NCBI RefSeq assembly: GCF_002086125.1
Contig: NZ_MVHG01000007.1
Span: forward strand, 1-64,000
Direction: 5' to 3'
DNA from: Mycobacterium arosiense ATCC BAA-1401 = DSM 45069
Lineage (GTDB): Bacteria; Actinomycetota; Actinomycetes; Mycobacteriales; Mycobacteriaceae
Length of the DNA stretch: 64,000 bases
The notes under the pieces are model-generated. The model was not told where the DNA came from and searched no databases. It worked only from the letters and a program-made list of their open reading frames with translations. A program made the position numbers and the translations under genes. Of this stretch, positions 26,104-33,743 are shown piece by piece. The first letter of the stretch is position 1. Every line of letters begins with the position of its first letter.

Positions 26104-27324
26104 TCACCCGGAACGTGTGCTCGGTGTGCTCACGTCGCGCCGGGCGGGTGCCATTTTCTCGTAGATGCGTTCGGTGTCGGCGGCCACCCGGTCCCAGGTG
26201 TAGCGTGCCCGGGCCCGTTCGCGCCCGGCCTTACCCAGCGCCCGTCGGCGGCGGCCATCGCAGATCAGGGTCGCCAGGGCATCGCCGAGCGCATCTGGAT
26301 CCTTGGGTGGCACCAGCCGGCCCGTGCCGCCGTCGACGACGGTGTCGCGGATCCCGCCCACCGCGGTGGCCACCACCGGGATGCCACACGCCATGGCTTC
26401 CAAGGGCACGATGCCGAACGGCTCGTACCAGGGCGTGCATGCCACCACATCGGCGGACCGCAGCAGCGCCGGCATTTCGGCGCGGGTGACCCCGCCGAGC
26501 AGGCGCACCCGGTCGGCCACCCCGAGCTCGGTCGCCAGTCGGTGCAGTTGTCGTGCGTGCGAGTCCTCGGGCAGCTCGGTGATGGGCGGGCCGCCCACGA
26601 TCATCAGCTCGGCACCCGGGATGCGCGGCATGGCCCGGATCAGTGTCCCAAAGCCCTTGCGCGGCACCAGACGCCCCACCGAGACGATGCGCGGCCGGCT
26701 CCCACGGGCGGCCACCGGGCCGTGTGGTGTGAACGCGTCGATGTCCACCCCGCACGGCACCACGGAGGTCCGGGACTGCGCGCGGCCCATGCGAACCAGC
26801 TCGAAAACCTCGTCGGTGCTGGTGGCGGCAACCCAGTTGGCTTCCCGTGCGATCCGGGCCTCCACGGTGATTCGGCAATCCGGGCTGGTGTCGTCGGTGC
26901 CCTGATGCAATTTCTTGGTCAGACCCAACGCGTGGAACGTCTGCACGGTCGGTATCGAGTGCGCCCGCGCGGCGCGCTGGGTGGCCACGCCCGACATCCA
27001 GAAGTGCGCGTGGGCCACGTCGGGCGTATCCGTCAGCCACCGGCCATCGAGGAAATGGGCGAAGCCGTACATGTATTGCAGCAATTGGTCTTTGGGTAGC
27101 ACCCGGGCCGGGCCCGCGGGAACGTGCACCACGGAATAGCCGTCCGGTGTCTCGACTGACTCGGGAAGCTCCGGGTCGTCGCGGCGGGTGTACACCACGA
27201 CGTCGTGGCCACGCCGCGCCAGCGCGGAGGACAGCTCGGCGACGTGGACGTTCTGTCCGCCGGCATCCACGCCGCCCAGGTGCGCCAGCGGGCTGGCGTG
27301 CTCGGAGATCATCGCGATCCTCAT
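26104..27324 (-). CDS. Glycosyltransferase family 4
   Basis: 406 residues with a GT-B fold. N-terminal [23 protein letters not shown] is the MshA/sucrose-synthase-type glycine loop. [20 protein letters not shown] carries the Arg/Lys that bind the donor phosphates, and the EX7E motif is EPFGIVPLE in [21 protein letters not shown] retaining transferase is expected; donor and acceptor are unknown, though a nucleotide sugar made in this operon is plausible. ATG at 27324 with AAAGGAAGGAGC upstream. The gene is 16 nt from the first operon gene. A diverged relative lies at 39687-40856. Confidence 0.88.
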   Translation of the reverse strand: MRIAMISEHASPLAHLGGVDAGGQNVHVAELSSALARRGHDVVVYTRRDDPELPESVETPDGYSVVHVPAGPARVLPKDQLLQYMYGFAHFLDGRWLTDTPDVAHAHFWMSGVATQRAARAHSIPTVQTFHALGLTKKLHQGTDDTSPDCRITVEARIAREANWVAATSTDEVFELVRMGRAQSRTSVVPCGVDIDAFTPHGPVAARGSRPRIVSVGRLVPRKGFGTLIRAMPRIPGAELMIVGGPPITELPEDSHARQLHRLATELGVADRVRLLGGVTRAEMPALLRSADVVACTPWYEPFGIVPLEAMACGIPVVATAVGGIRDTVVDGGTGRLVPPKDPDALGDALATLICDGRRRRALGKAGRERARARYTWDRVAADTERIYEKMAPARRDVSTPSTRSG

Positions 27325-27340
27325 GCGGGCTCCTTCCTTT

Positions 27341-28402
27341 TCAGCTGCACTGTTCCTCGATCAGTTGGTCCCACTCGGCGAGGAAGCGCCCGAGCCCGAA
27401 CCGGGCGGTGGCGAATTCGCGTGCCGCCTTGCCGGCGGCCGCCGCGGTTGCCCGGTCGTCGAGGAAGTCGCGTAACCCTTCACCCAGCACCACCGGGTCC
27501 GGGCTGACAACGCCTGCCTCGGTGGGGATTACGAACGGCGCCATCGTCGCGCCGACGGCCACGATCGGCATCCCCAGCAGCATCGCCTCGATCAGGGACA
27601 GCCCGAGCGAGGTCCAGCGGGCGGTGTGCAGGTACACGCGGCGGCGGGCGATCTGACGCCACAGCTGCGGGGCGGCGACGTCGCCGCTACCGGTGACCGC
27701 GCCGCGGTTGACGCAGATCCCCTCGGTGCCGATGCCCCACACGTCGATCTGGGCATACTTCGACAACGGCTCCAACAGGTCGGCCCCGACCACACGGCCG
27801 CGTCGTGCCGGCTCGTTGATCATGGTGGCCGCCCGCGGCATGTCGCCGGTGTACAACTGGCCGGGATCGGCAACGCCGTGATCGACGACCCGCGTCGGCG
27901 CGCGACCGTTGTCCCACATCAACCGGTTGAAGTCGGTGACGTGCACCAGGGGAATGTCGCGGCGTTCGGCGAGGGGATGCCGGGTCTGGGCGGCGCGCTC
28001 GCGTGGCGCGTTGTGCTCGACATACACCGCCGGCAGGTCCAAGCCGGGGCGGCGGTGAGTCCAGCGGGCCACGAGTTCTGCTTCGTGCGGGCGTTGCAGC
28101 ACCACCACGTCGATGTCTTCGGCGGCCAGGTCCTCGAGTGCGATTTGCCGCGCGTTGGGCCACGAGCGTCCGGCCAGCCCGATGCCGTCCTCACCGGCAT
28201 CGGCGGCCACCGGAATCAGATACCGGTGCCTGCCCGCGACGAAGGCCTGCGCCCACGATCCGTGGACATGCCACACGAGAATGCGCTTTGCTCGCCCTGC
28301 ATCCAACATGGCGAGCCAGATACCCTGTGACTTCTCCGATAAACGGCGTTTCGGGCGCTGTTTCTTGCGTGGTCGGGCGCTCACGGGCCGGCGTAGCTGC
28401 AT
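27341..28402 (-). CDS. Glycosyltransferase (GT-B fold), first gene of the glycan operon
   Basis: Up to 353 residues from the ATG at 28402; an internal ATG at 28309 ([18 protein letters not shown]) may be the true start because the first 31 residues are arginine-rich and unlike the family. [28 protein letters not shown] and the C-terminal [20 protein letters not shown], with Glu in the place of the second EX7E glutamate, indicate a GT4/GT1-like enzyme. No strong ribosome binding site is seen for either start. Substrates unknown. Upstream are phased direct repeats that may control the whole 12.5-kb operon. Confidence 0.75.
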   Translation of the reverse strand: MQLRRPVSARPRKKQRPKRRLSEKSQGIWLAMLDAGRAKRILVWHVHGSWAQAFVAGRHRYLIPVAADAGEDGIGLAGRSWPNARQIALEDLAAEDIDVVVLQRPHEAELVARWTHRRPGLDLPAVYVEHNAPRERAAQTRHPLAERRDIPLVHVTDFNRLMWDNGRAPTRVVDHGVADPGQLYTGDMPRAATMINEPARRGRVVGADLLEPLSKYAQIDVWGIGTEGICVNRGAVTGSGDVAAPQLWRQIARRRVYLHTARWTSLGLSLIEAMLLGMPIVAVGATMAPFVIPTEAGVVSPDPVVLGEGLRDFLDDRATAAAAGKAAREFATARFGLGRFLAEWDQLIEEQCS

Positions 28403-28477
28403 CTATCGTTGGTGCACAACGGATTTGGCCGAAAAGCGGTCCCCATCCCGGGCAGCGTCAAGGTCGGGCCCAGTGTC

Positions 28478-28514
28478 CACGATGCGAACACCTTTGGACA
28501 CGGGGCGAATACCT
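28478..28514 (-). promoter_or_regulatory. Direct repeats with 21-bp period upstream of the glycan operon
   Basis: On the minus strand AGGTATTCGCCCCGTG (28514-28499) and AGGTGTTCGCATCGTG (28493-28478) match at 13 of 16 positions and are 21 bp apart, two helical turns. Overlapping them is a 7-bp inverted repeat GTGTCCA/TGGACAC (28473-28501). Such phased direct repeats are typical of response-regulator or activator sites. TTGACG (-35-like) follows about 20 bp downstream, but no convincing -10 was found. Confidence 0.5.
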
Positions 28515-28575
28515 CCGGACGAGAACCGGTTTGCCCGGCCGCACCGTCAGGATCGGCCGAGCCCGCGGTCTTTGC

Positions 28576-29628
28576 TCAGGCGCTCTTTGGCAGCGATGAT
28601 CCTGACACGCTGTTGCCCTTGGCGACTCGCCGGATCAGCATGCGGGTGGCCTTGTCCAGGATCTCCTGCGCCACGTCCGGCTTACGGGCGCGTTCGGCGC
28701 GGCGCGTCGCCGCGGCGATGGTCAGCCCTTGCTCGTAACCGGCGACGACGCGGGGGTCGACGTAGGAACCGCGCGCCACGGCCGGGGTGTTGCCCAGCTC
28801 CTCGGCCACCTCTTTCATCACCGCGGATTCCACGCGCTTGGCGACCCGTTGCGAGACCGCCGGGTCGGCATCGGCGAACGCCGTGGCCGCGAGCACCGTC
28901 CCATGCCAGGTTCGCAGGTCTTTGACGGTGTACTCGTCACCCACCAGCTCCTTGAAGCGGGCGTTGAGATCATCGGCACGCACATCGATCCACCCGGATG
29001 CGGTGCGGCACACCAACAGTCGTTCGGTGCGGTTGGGCCGGCGCATCAGGGCGCGCACGGCGCGGACCACTTCGGGATCCTCGATTCCCACGGTGCGCCG
29101 GACCCCGCTTTTGGCCGGGAAGTCGAACTCGACGGCGTCGCGCCGGACCACGACATGCTCGCACAACAGGGTGGACAGGCCGTAGGACTCGTTCTCCTCG
29201 GCGTACTGTTCACCGCCGGCACGGAAGTAGCCGCGATCCAGCAGCCGCAGCGCGAGCGCCAAGACACGCTTGCGGGTCAGACCCTGTCGCGTCAGATCTT
29301 TGGCAATCTCTGCGCGCCAGGCCGGCAGCCGTGTGGACAGTTCCAGCACCCGGTCGAATTTCTCCTCGGCACGCTCCTGCTGCCAGGCGGAGTGGTACAG
29401 GTACTGCCGGCGACCGGCCGCGTCGACGCCCACCGCCTGAATGTGGCCGTTGTCGAACGGCGAAATCCATACGCTCCTCCACGCCGGTGGAATGACCAGA
29501 TCCTTGATGCGCTGCAAGGTTTCGGGGTCGGAGAGCGGTTTGCCATCAGGTTGGTAGTACGCAAAGCCTTTGCCACGACGCTTGCGCGCGATTCCCGGCT
29601 TGCTCAGCACGCTACGGCGCAACCGCAT
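28576..29628 (-). CDS. DNA topoisomerase IB (eukaryotic/poxvirus type)
   Basis: 350 residues. An N-terminal domain (GFAYYQPDGKPLSDPETLQR, DLVIPPAWRSVWISP) precedes the catalytic domain with YGLSTLLCEHV, FPAKSGV, DLRTWHGTVLAA (catalytic Arg/His region) and GSYVDPRVV carrying the active-site Tyr. The enzyme relaxes positive and negative supercoils through a 3'-phosphotyrosine without ATP. It is found in M. smegmatis and M. avium but, to my knowledge, not in M. tuberculosis. A weak SigF-like element (GTGT-N16-GGGTAA, 29663-29688) lies upstream. It starts with ATG at 29628 after GGAGG. Confidence 0.92.
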   Translation of the reverse strand: MRLRRSVLSKPGIARKRRGKGFAYYQPDGKPLSDPETLQRIKDLVIPPAWRSVWISPFDNGHIQAVGVDAAGRRQYLYHSAWQQERAEEKFDRVLELSTRLPAWRAEIAKDLTRQGLTRKRVLALALRLLDRGYFRAGGEQYAEENESYGLSTLLCEHVVVRRDAVEFDFPAKSGVRRTVGIEDPEVVRAVRALMRRPNRTERLLVCRTASGWIDVRADDLNARFKELVGDEYTVKDLRTWHGTVLAATAFADADPAVSQRVAKRVESAVMKEVAEELGNTPAVARGSYVDPRVVAGYEQGLTIAAATRRAERARKPDVAQEILDKATRMLIRRVAKGNSVSGSSLPKSA

Positions 29629-29715
29629 TGTCGTCCTCCAGTCCTGGTAGCTGACTGCACAATTACCCGCCGGAGAAGTTGTTCACACGGTTCGCAAAGC
29701 GCAGCCGAAATCCAA

Positions 29716-29745
29716 ACGACCCGCCACGACGTCGTGGCGGGTCGT
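29716..29745 (-). terminator. 30-bp perfect palindrome after the haem-binding protein gene
   Basis: ACGACCCGCCACGAC (29716-29730) is followed without spacer by its exact reverse complement (29731-29745). It starts 12 nt after the stop of the minus-strand gene at 29758 and is followed on that strand by TTTGGATTT, so an intrinsic terminator is likely. Confidence 0.7.
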
Positions 29746-29757
29746 CTCGGACTCCGA

Positions 29758-30156
29758 TCAGCCGGCCATGAATTCCTGGTAAGCCGACTCGAGGTAGGGC
29801 GGCAGGGCGGTGACATTGCACTGCCGCTCGGTGTCGCCGATCGGCGCCAGGATGCCGCGCAGGTCGTTGTATTCCTGCGGGTGGCCGGTGAAGTAGCTGC
29901 GCAAGCTCGACTCGGCCTGGGGCCGCGGCTGCCCGTAGGCGGCAGTCACCACCTGGTTGGCGCCCGGGTGCGCCGCCAGATACTGCTCGGCCGAGCCCTG
30001 TACCGCGGACACGGTGTTGTTCACACCGCCGGGACTGCAGTCGGGTGCTGCCGCCGCCGATGGTGCGCCGACGATGCCCGCGGCCATTCCGGCGAGCAGG
30101 CAGCCGGCACTGAATCCGGCCACTTTCCGGCGCGCGACAATGCTGCTGATTTTCAT
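29758..30156 (-). CDS. Secreted haem-binding (haemophore-like) protein
   Basis: 132 residues. A Sec signal peptide (VARRKVAGFSAGCLLAGMAA, then GIVGAPSAAAAP) is cut near residue 38, leaving a small helical domain of about 95 residues: CSPGGVNNTVSAVQGSAEQY, LAAHPGANQVVTAA, SSLRSYFTGHPQEYNDL and CNVTALPPYLESAYQEF. The helical domain with two cysteines and tyrosine/histidine-rich helices fits the mycobacterial Rv0203/MhuD-partner haemophore family, which binds haem outside the cell. The residues that bind haem in this copy are not proven. ATG at 30156 follows GAAGGACATC. Confidence 0.8.
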   Translation of the reverse strand: MKISSIVARRKVAGFSAGCLLAGMAAGIVGAPSAAAAPDCSPGGVNNTVSAVQGSAEQYLAAHPGANQVVTAAYGQPRPQAESSLRSYFTGHPQEYNDLRGILAPIGDTERQCNVTALPPYLESAYQEFMAG

Positions 30157-30235
30157 GATGTGTGATGTCCTTCGAAAGCGAAGTGATTTTCTCTAAAAGA
30201 GGCTCCCGATCCTCGAAATCCAAAGTAGCGGAGGC

Positions 30236-30269
30236 AAAAAGTGGAGGCGTTCGCCGACAACGAACGCCT
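30236..30269 (-). terminator. Intrinsic terminator with T5 tail
   Basis: On the minus strand AGGCGTTCG and CGAACGCCT (30261-30269 and 30245-30253) pair over a 7-nt loop, followed by CCAC and TTTTT (30240-30236). This is one of the few hairpins here with a real U-tract. It ends transcripts from the SDR gene that stops at 30413, or attenuates the downstream haem-binding protein gene. Confidence 0.65.
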
Positions 30270-30332
30270 GGGCCGTCGAGACCACTTCAGGGGTCATTTG
30301 CTAAGTGAACGATCAAACGATCCACCAATTTC

Positions 30333-30354
30333 TAAGAAACGGGGCCGTTTCTTA
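30333..30354. promoter_or_regulatory. 10-bp palindrome TAAGAAACGG-GG-CCGTTTCTTA
   Basis: The arms 30333-30342 and 30345-30354 are perfect complements with a 2-nt gap. It is AT-richer than its surroundings and lies in the leader of the haem-binding protein gene, about 180 nt before its start. The tiny gap favours a dimeric repressor site over an RNA hairpin. Its regulator is unknown. Confidence 0.5.
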
Positions 30355-30383
30355 AGGAATCGTCATCGGGATCGTGACGCAAT

Positions 30384-30424
30384 CGTTATCTGAAGCCCGT
30401 TATCGAAGCCCGTTATCTGAAGCC
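30384..30424. repeat. Three tandem 13/14-bp repeats at the end of the SDR gene
   Basis: CGTTATCTGAAGCC, CGTTATCGAAGCC and CGTTATCTGAAGCC follow one another. The third copy runs into the last codons of the SDR gene (stop at 30413-30415), so repeat slippage has probably shaped the C-terminus or its downstream DNA. Confidence 0.7.
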
Positions 30425-31213
30425 GGGCTTTCCGTCGCCATCTACGTGGCCGTCGGTGCTGGGCGGCGCCAAGGTGTGCAACCAGGTGTCGACGTCGGGG
30501 CCGACGACCACCGCGCGATCGCAAGCCAGCAACGCCCCGGCGCCCAGCGCGGCGACCGCCGGCTCCACCACGCGAACCTGCCGGGGATCACCTTGCTGGC
30601 TAAGCAGTTTCGATGTCAGCTCCGGCAACCGGATGGGGTCCGGCCCGGTGATGGTGCGCGGCATGTGCGTCTGACTCAGGGCGGCCTCGACCAGCACGTC
30701 GGCGACGGTATCGGCCGCGATGGGCTGAATCAGCCAGTCCTCGACGACCACCTCGTGGTCGTCACAGCTCACCGCGTCGTGATTGGTGGCGAACTCGTAC
30801 CAATGGGTCGACTTGACGATCGAGGTCGGCACCGGGCCGTCGAGCAGGATGTTTTTCGCCCGCCGTTTGGCCTCGTAGTAGGCGAAGCCGTCGAATACCG
30901 GGTCTTCGATTCCCGCGATCGTCGACACCACCAAACGCTGCACTTCCTGCGTGGCGCACGCGCCCACCAGGTTGTGGGAGGCGGTGGCAAGGGTCTGGCC
31001 GATGTCGGACCGCCCGTCGGGTGGCACCGGGTTGGACACGTCGATGACGACGTCGACTCCCTTGAGCGCCTGCGAAAGGTCCGCTCCGTTGAACAGATCG
31101 ACGCCGTGCTCACGCGAAATCTCGACCACTGCGACGTCGCGCGCCCTCAACCGGGCGACAACACGCCTCCCTGCTGTGCCGGTCGCTCCGATCACGGCGA
31201 TGGTCGTCGTCAC
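30413..31213 (-). CDS. NAD(P)-binding atypical SDR, NmrA-like
   Basis: 266 residues from a GTG at 31213 preceded by GTGAGG. TTTIAVIGATGTAGRRVVAR is the GxxGxxG motif of atypical SDRs; VEISREHGVDLFNGADLSQA, VVIDVSNPVPP and LVVSTIAGIEDPVFDGFAYY with YEAKRRAKNILL follow. A long C-terminal domain (VEDWLIQPIAADTVADVLVE) matches NAD(P)H-binding proteins related to NmrA/YwnB. It may act as an oxidoreductase or a redox sensor. Much longer upstream reading is arginine-rich and unlike the family. A SigF-type promoter lies upstream. Confidence 0.82.
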   Translation of the reverse strand: MTTTIAVIGATGTAGRRVVARLRARDVAVVEISREHGVDLFNGADLSQALKGVDVVIDVSNPVPPDGRSDIGQTLATASHNLVGACATQEVQRLVVSTIAGIEDPVFDGFAYYEAKRRAKNILLDGPVPTSIVKSTHWYEFATNHDAVSCDDHEVVVEDWLIQPIAADTVADVLVEAALSQTHMPRTITGPDPIRLPELTSKLLSQQGDPRQVRVVEPAVAALGAGALLACDRAVVVGPDVDTWLHTLAPPSTDGHVDGDGKPGFR

Positions 31214-31247
31214 TGAAACCTCACCCCCCGGCGTTCGTCGTCGAACA

Positions 31248-31273
31248 CTACCCAGTAATACCCGGCTCAAACC
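31248..31273 (-). promoter_or_regulatory. SigF-type promoter of the NmrA-like gene
   Basis: On the minus strand GGTTT (31273-31269), 15-bp spacer, GGGTAG (31253-31248). The expected start is about 28 nt before the GTG at 31213. Confidence 0.6.
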
Positions 31274-31372
31274 GGCCGTTTTAGCGAGCCTACGTGTGAG
31301 CTTGGGGCGCAGATACCGAGTGAGTGATCGCACACACCGCGGTGCCTGTCCAGGCTCGACGCGTGGCCCGGC

Positions 31373-31397
31373 GTTTGATGCCCCGCGCGGCGGGAAC
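31373..31397 (+). promoter_or_regulatory. Possible SigF-type promoter of csbD
   Basis: GTTT (31373-31376), 15-bp spacer, GGGAAC (31392-31397): two mismatches in the -10 relative to GGGTAT. csbD is controlled by the stress factor SigB in Bacillus, so a SigF match is reasonable. Confidence 0.4.
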
Positions 31398-31461
31398 GCC
31401 CTAGCCGCCATCGAGCGCACGTCCAGAAACCACCCCAGACACCAAGAAAGGAGGTCGACCC

Positions 31462-31698
31462 ATGGGCGACCAGAACAGCGGCCCGCAAGAAGCGGTCAAG
31501 GGCACCGTCGAAGGCGTAAAAGGCAAGGCCAAGGAGGTCGGTGGGACGGTACTCGGCCGCGACGACCTGACCGAAGAGGGCCAGGCCCAGCAAGATAAGG
31601 CCGACGCCCAACGCGATGCGGGCAAGAAGGAAGCCGAAGCCGAATCGGCAAGGGCCGGCGCGGACGCTGCCGAAGAGCGCCAGAAGAAGAACCAATAG
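31462..31698 (+). CDS. CsbD-family stress protein
   Basis: 78 residues, all helix-forming and highly charged. EAVKGTVEGVKGKAKEVGGT and LTEEGQAQQDKADAQRDA show the CsbD pattern of glycine/lysine turns between helices; the tail is Ala/Glu/Lys-rich. The family (B. subtilis CsbD, mycobacterial MBP1-like) is induced in general stress; its biochemical role is unknown. AAAGGAGG lies 8 nt before the ATG, a very strong ribosome binding site. A terminator hairpin follows. Confidence 0.85.
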   Translation: MGDQNSGPQEAVKGTVEGVKGKAKEVGGTVLGRDDLTEEGQAQQDKADAQRDAGKKEAEAESARAGADAAEERQKKNQ

Positions 31699-31704
31699 GG
31701 TTTT

Positions 31705-31745
31705 CGCAAGGGGCCGGGTCCGATCGTCGGGCCGGGCCCCTTGCG
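31705..31745 (+). terminator. 11-bp hairpin after csbD
   Basis: CGCAAGGGGCC (31705-31715) pairs with GGCCCCTTGCG (31735-31745); the loop contains further G/C pairs. It starts 7 nt after the csbD stop and has no U-tract. Confidence 0.55.
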
Positions 31746-31861
31746 CGCGTGAGGTATACCGACGGCATCGATCGCCGATCGACGGTTTCAAGCCGTCCCG
31801 CCGGGCTACTCCGGAGCTTGACTGCTTTTGGCGGGCGGCGTGCGGAGGAGCGGGGTGACAG

Positions 31862-32149
31862 ATGAGTCTGGGACAGCGGGTGGCGGGCGCGCTCGCGTTT
31901 TTGCGGGCGGGCTGCCCCAGGGGCGCGCCCGAGGTCGGCTACGCACCGCTGTTGGCTTTATTGCCACGGCGGGTGACCGACGACGAAGTCACCGCCATCG
32001 CCCGCAAGCTGCTCACACCCGGCCGCCTCGGGATCGGCCACGCCGACGTTGGAGTGGCCATCATCGGGGTCACCGACGCGATGCCCAGCACGGCAGACGT
32101 CGAGCGGGTGCTGGCGGCGATGAGATCGGTTGGCGCTCAGGCAGACTGA
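31862..32149 (+). CDS. DUF3349 protein
   Basis: 95 residues, soluble, with three or four helices. QRVAGALAFLRAGCPRGAPE, GYAPLLALLPRRVTDDEVTA and GIGHADVGVAIIGVTDAMPS fit DUF3349, a small actinobacterial family with solved structures but no known function. ATG at 31862 with GGAGGAGCGGGGTG upstream. Convergent with the EEP-family gene, 6 nt apart. Confidence 0.8.
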   Translation: MSLGQRVAGALAFLRAGCPRGAPEVGYAPLLALLPRRVTDDEVTAIARKLLTPGRLGIGHADVGVAIIGVTDAMPSTADVERVLAAMRSVGAQAD

Positions 32150-32155
32150 ACGGGT

Positions 32156-32920
32156 TCAGTCCCGGTCCAGATCCACCACCAGCGGACGGTGGTCGGAAAT
32201 GGTCATCGGGTCTGCCTTGACGGCGCCGCCGCGCAGCCGGGGATCGTCGGTCAAGATGTGGTCGAGCTGACGGTTGGGCCCCTCCGAGGGGAACGTGTGC
32301 GCCGTGGCCAGCGCCCGCATGCCGGACCAGCGGTGCACCGTCTTGGGAGTCATGTTCAGGTCGCCGGTCAACAGCCGCGGACCCGGGAAACCGCGCAGGT
32401 CTCGAATGAGCCGCCGCAGCTGGCGCCGATTCCATCCCGGAACGAACGACAGGTGCGTGTTGGCCACCGTCAGCCCGCCAATCGGGGTGTGCAACTGCGC
32501 GATGACCGCCGCCCGCGGCTCCTCGTCGACGACCATCACCTTATTGGGACCGGGCAGGTACATGGGAAACCGTATGGGAATCCGCGGCAAGCGCAGCACC
32601 TGCCAGCTGGTCACCGGGTATCGGGACAGCAGCGCAATCCCGTAGGCCGAGGTACCCGGCTGTTCGCGGCCGGTGGCGGCCATCCAGGTCGCCCCCGGTG
32701 TGCCGGAAATGGCCGCCACGAACCGGTGTTCGACCGCTCCCATGGCTTCAGCCGCCGCGGCTGTCAGGTCGGCGCGCTCCGACCGAGGCTGATCGCAGTC
32801 GACCTCTTGCAGGCTCAGCACGTCGGGGTCGAGGCGCCGCACGCAGTCACGCAGCCGGTCGACCACCACGCCGTCGCCGACGGTGCGACCGTGCAGGATG
32901 TTGAATGTCGCCACGCGCAT
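32156..32920 (-). CDS. Endonuclease/exonuclease/phosphatase (EEP) family hydrolase
   Basis: 254 residues, metal-dependent. Motifs in order: VATFNILHGRTVGDG (Asn), VLSLQEVDCDQPRSE (metal-binding Glu), ANTHLSFVPGWNRRQL (His), LLTGDLNMTP (Asp/Asn) and TISDHRPLVVDLD (Asp/His). The substrate may be a phosphodiester or an inositol- or sphingo-phospholipid head group; sequence alone does not decide. No signal peptide, so cytoplasmic. Forty-nine nt follow the PIG-L gene stop; GTGGGTAG just upstream of the start is a weak SigF-like -10. Confidence 0.85.
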   Translation of the reverse strand: MRVATFNILHGRTVGDGVVVDRLRDCVRRLDPDVLSLQEVDCDQPRSERADLTAAAAEAMGAVEHRFVAAISGTPGATWMAATGREQPGTSAYGIALLSRYPVTSWQVLRLPRIPIRFPMYLPGPNKVMVVDEEPRAAVIAQLHTPIGGLTVANTHLSFVPGWNRRQLRRLIRDLRGFPGPRLLTGDLNMTPKTVHRWSGMRALATAHTFPSEGPNRQLDHILTDDPRLRGGAVKADPMTISDHRPLVVDLDRD

Positions 32921-32969
32921 AGGCCTTCAGCTACCCACTTTCGCGGTACTCGGTCACCGGGCGATGCGG

Positions 32970-33743
32970 TCACCGGAATACGACTTCGCCCACCGTGAGC
33001 AGTCGCGAAAGAACGAAGCCCGGCAATATGGGCGCTGAGTGGCCTGTGCTGGAAGCGAATTGGCTACGGTAGCATTGCGCGGCGCGCCGTTTGCGCTGCA
33101 TCGCCCAGCCGGGCGTGTGCACCGAGTAGGCCCGGTCCCATGGCACCGCCGAATCGGCTGGAATTGCCCAGTGCCACATCCAGATCGGATATTCCAGCAG
33201 CGTGGCTGCGGTGCGCTCGCATGCGGCCGAGGCCGCACGGCCAACGGCTTCGTGATCGGGATCTCCGTCGCCCCGCCAGGTGGCCGCGCACCAGGCCGCG
33301 GGCCCGGCGGCTTCGAGGATCCCGGTGAGCTTTTCGGTCAGCTGGTCCTCGTGGATTGTCAGCTCGCCGGCGGGTAAGCCCAGCGACACTGGGGGAGGGA
33401 CGTTCAAAAGGTGTGTTGCCCTGCGTGATTCGTATCGAAGGATGGTTTCCATGCGAAGCCGCTCCGAGCCCGACGCGCCGGGGCGTGCGGCACCGCCATC
33501 GCTGGCGCAGACCACTCGAATTCGCGCCCCGGCCGCGGCCAGCTGGGTGATCATGGCACCCAGACCCAGAGTTTCGTCATCGGGGTGAGGGGCCACGACC
33601 ACCAGGTTCTTGCACTCGGTCAGATCCAGCGCCGGCAGGGGTCGCTCCGCAAATGCGGCCAGCCACAACGGCGCTGGAGTGCCGCTGTGCGTCAGGGGCT
33701 TGACCGCGAACCTGGTGCAGTTGCCCGCCGGCAGGGTCTTCAT
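32970..33743 (-). CDS. PIG-L family deacetylase
   Basis: 257 residues. Zinc site: VVVAPHPDDETLGLGAMITQ (H-P-D-D) and GDGDPDHEAVGRAA (second His), with VRVVCASDGGAARPG between. The family removes N-acetyl groups from GlcNAc-containing compounds, as in MshB and Mca. Its ATG overlaps the stop of the acyl-CoA dehydrogenase-like gene (ATGA), and both follow a GT2 gene. In other actinobacteria GT2, PIG-L, a methyltransferase and an acyl-CoA-dehydrogenase-like protein form such an operon; the methyltransferase is missing here. Confidence 0.85.
   Translation of the reverse strand: MKTLPAGNCTRFAVKPLTHSGTPAPLWLAAFAERPLPALDLTECKNLVVVAPHPDDETLGLGAMITQLAAAGARIRVVCASDGGAARPGASGSERLRMETILRYESRRATHLLNVPPPVSLGLPAGELTIHEDQLTEKLTGILEAAGPAAWCAATWRGDGDPDHEAVGRAASAACERTAATLLEYPIWMWHWAIPADSAVPWDRAYSVHTPGWAMQRKRRAAQCYRSQFASSTGHSAPILPGFVLSRLLTVGEVVFR

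Noticed and set aside
29716-29745. Spacer-free palindrome as an attachment site or insertion-sequence end
   Set aside because: No transposase, integrase, target duplication or second copy is present nearby; position after a stop fits a terminator.
30384-30424. Tandem repeats as a small CRISPR array
   Set aside because: The repeats are contiguous without spacers and there are no cas genes.
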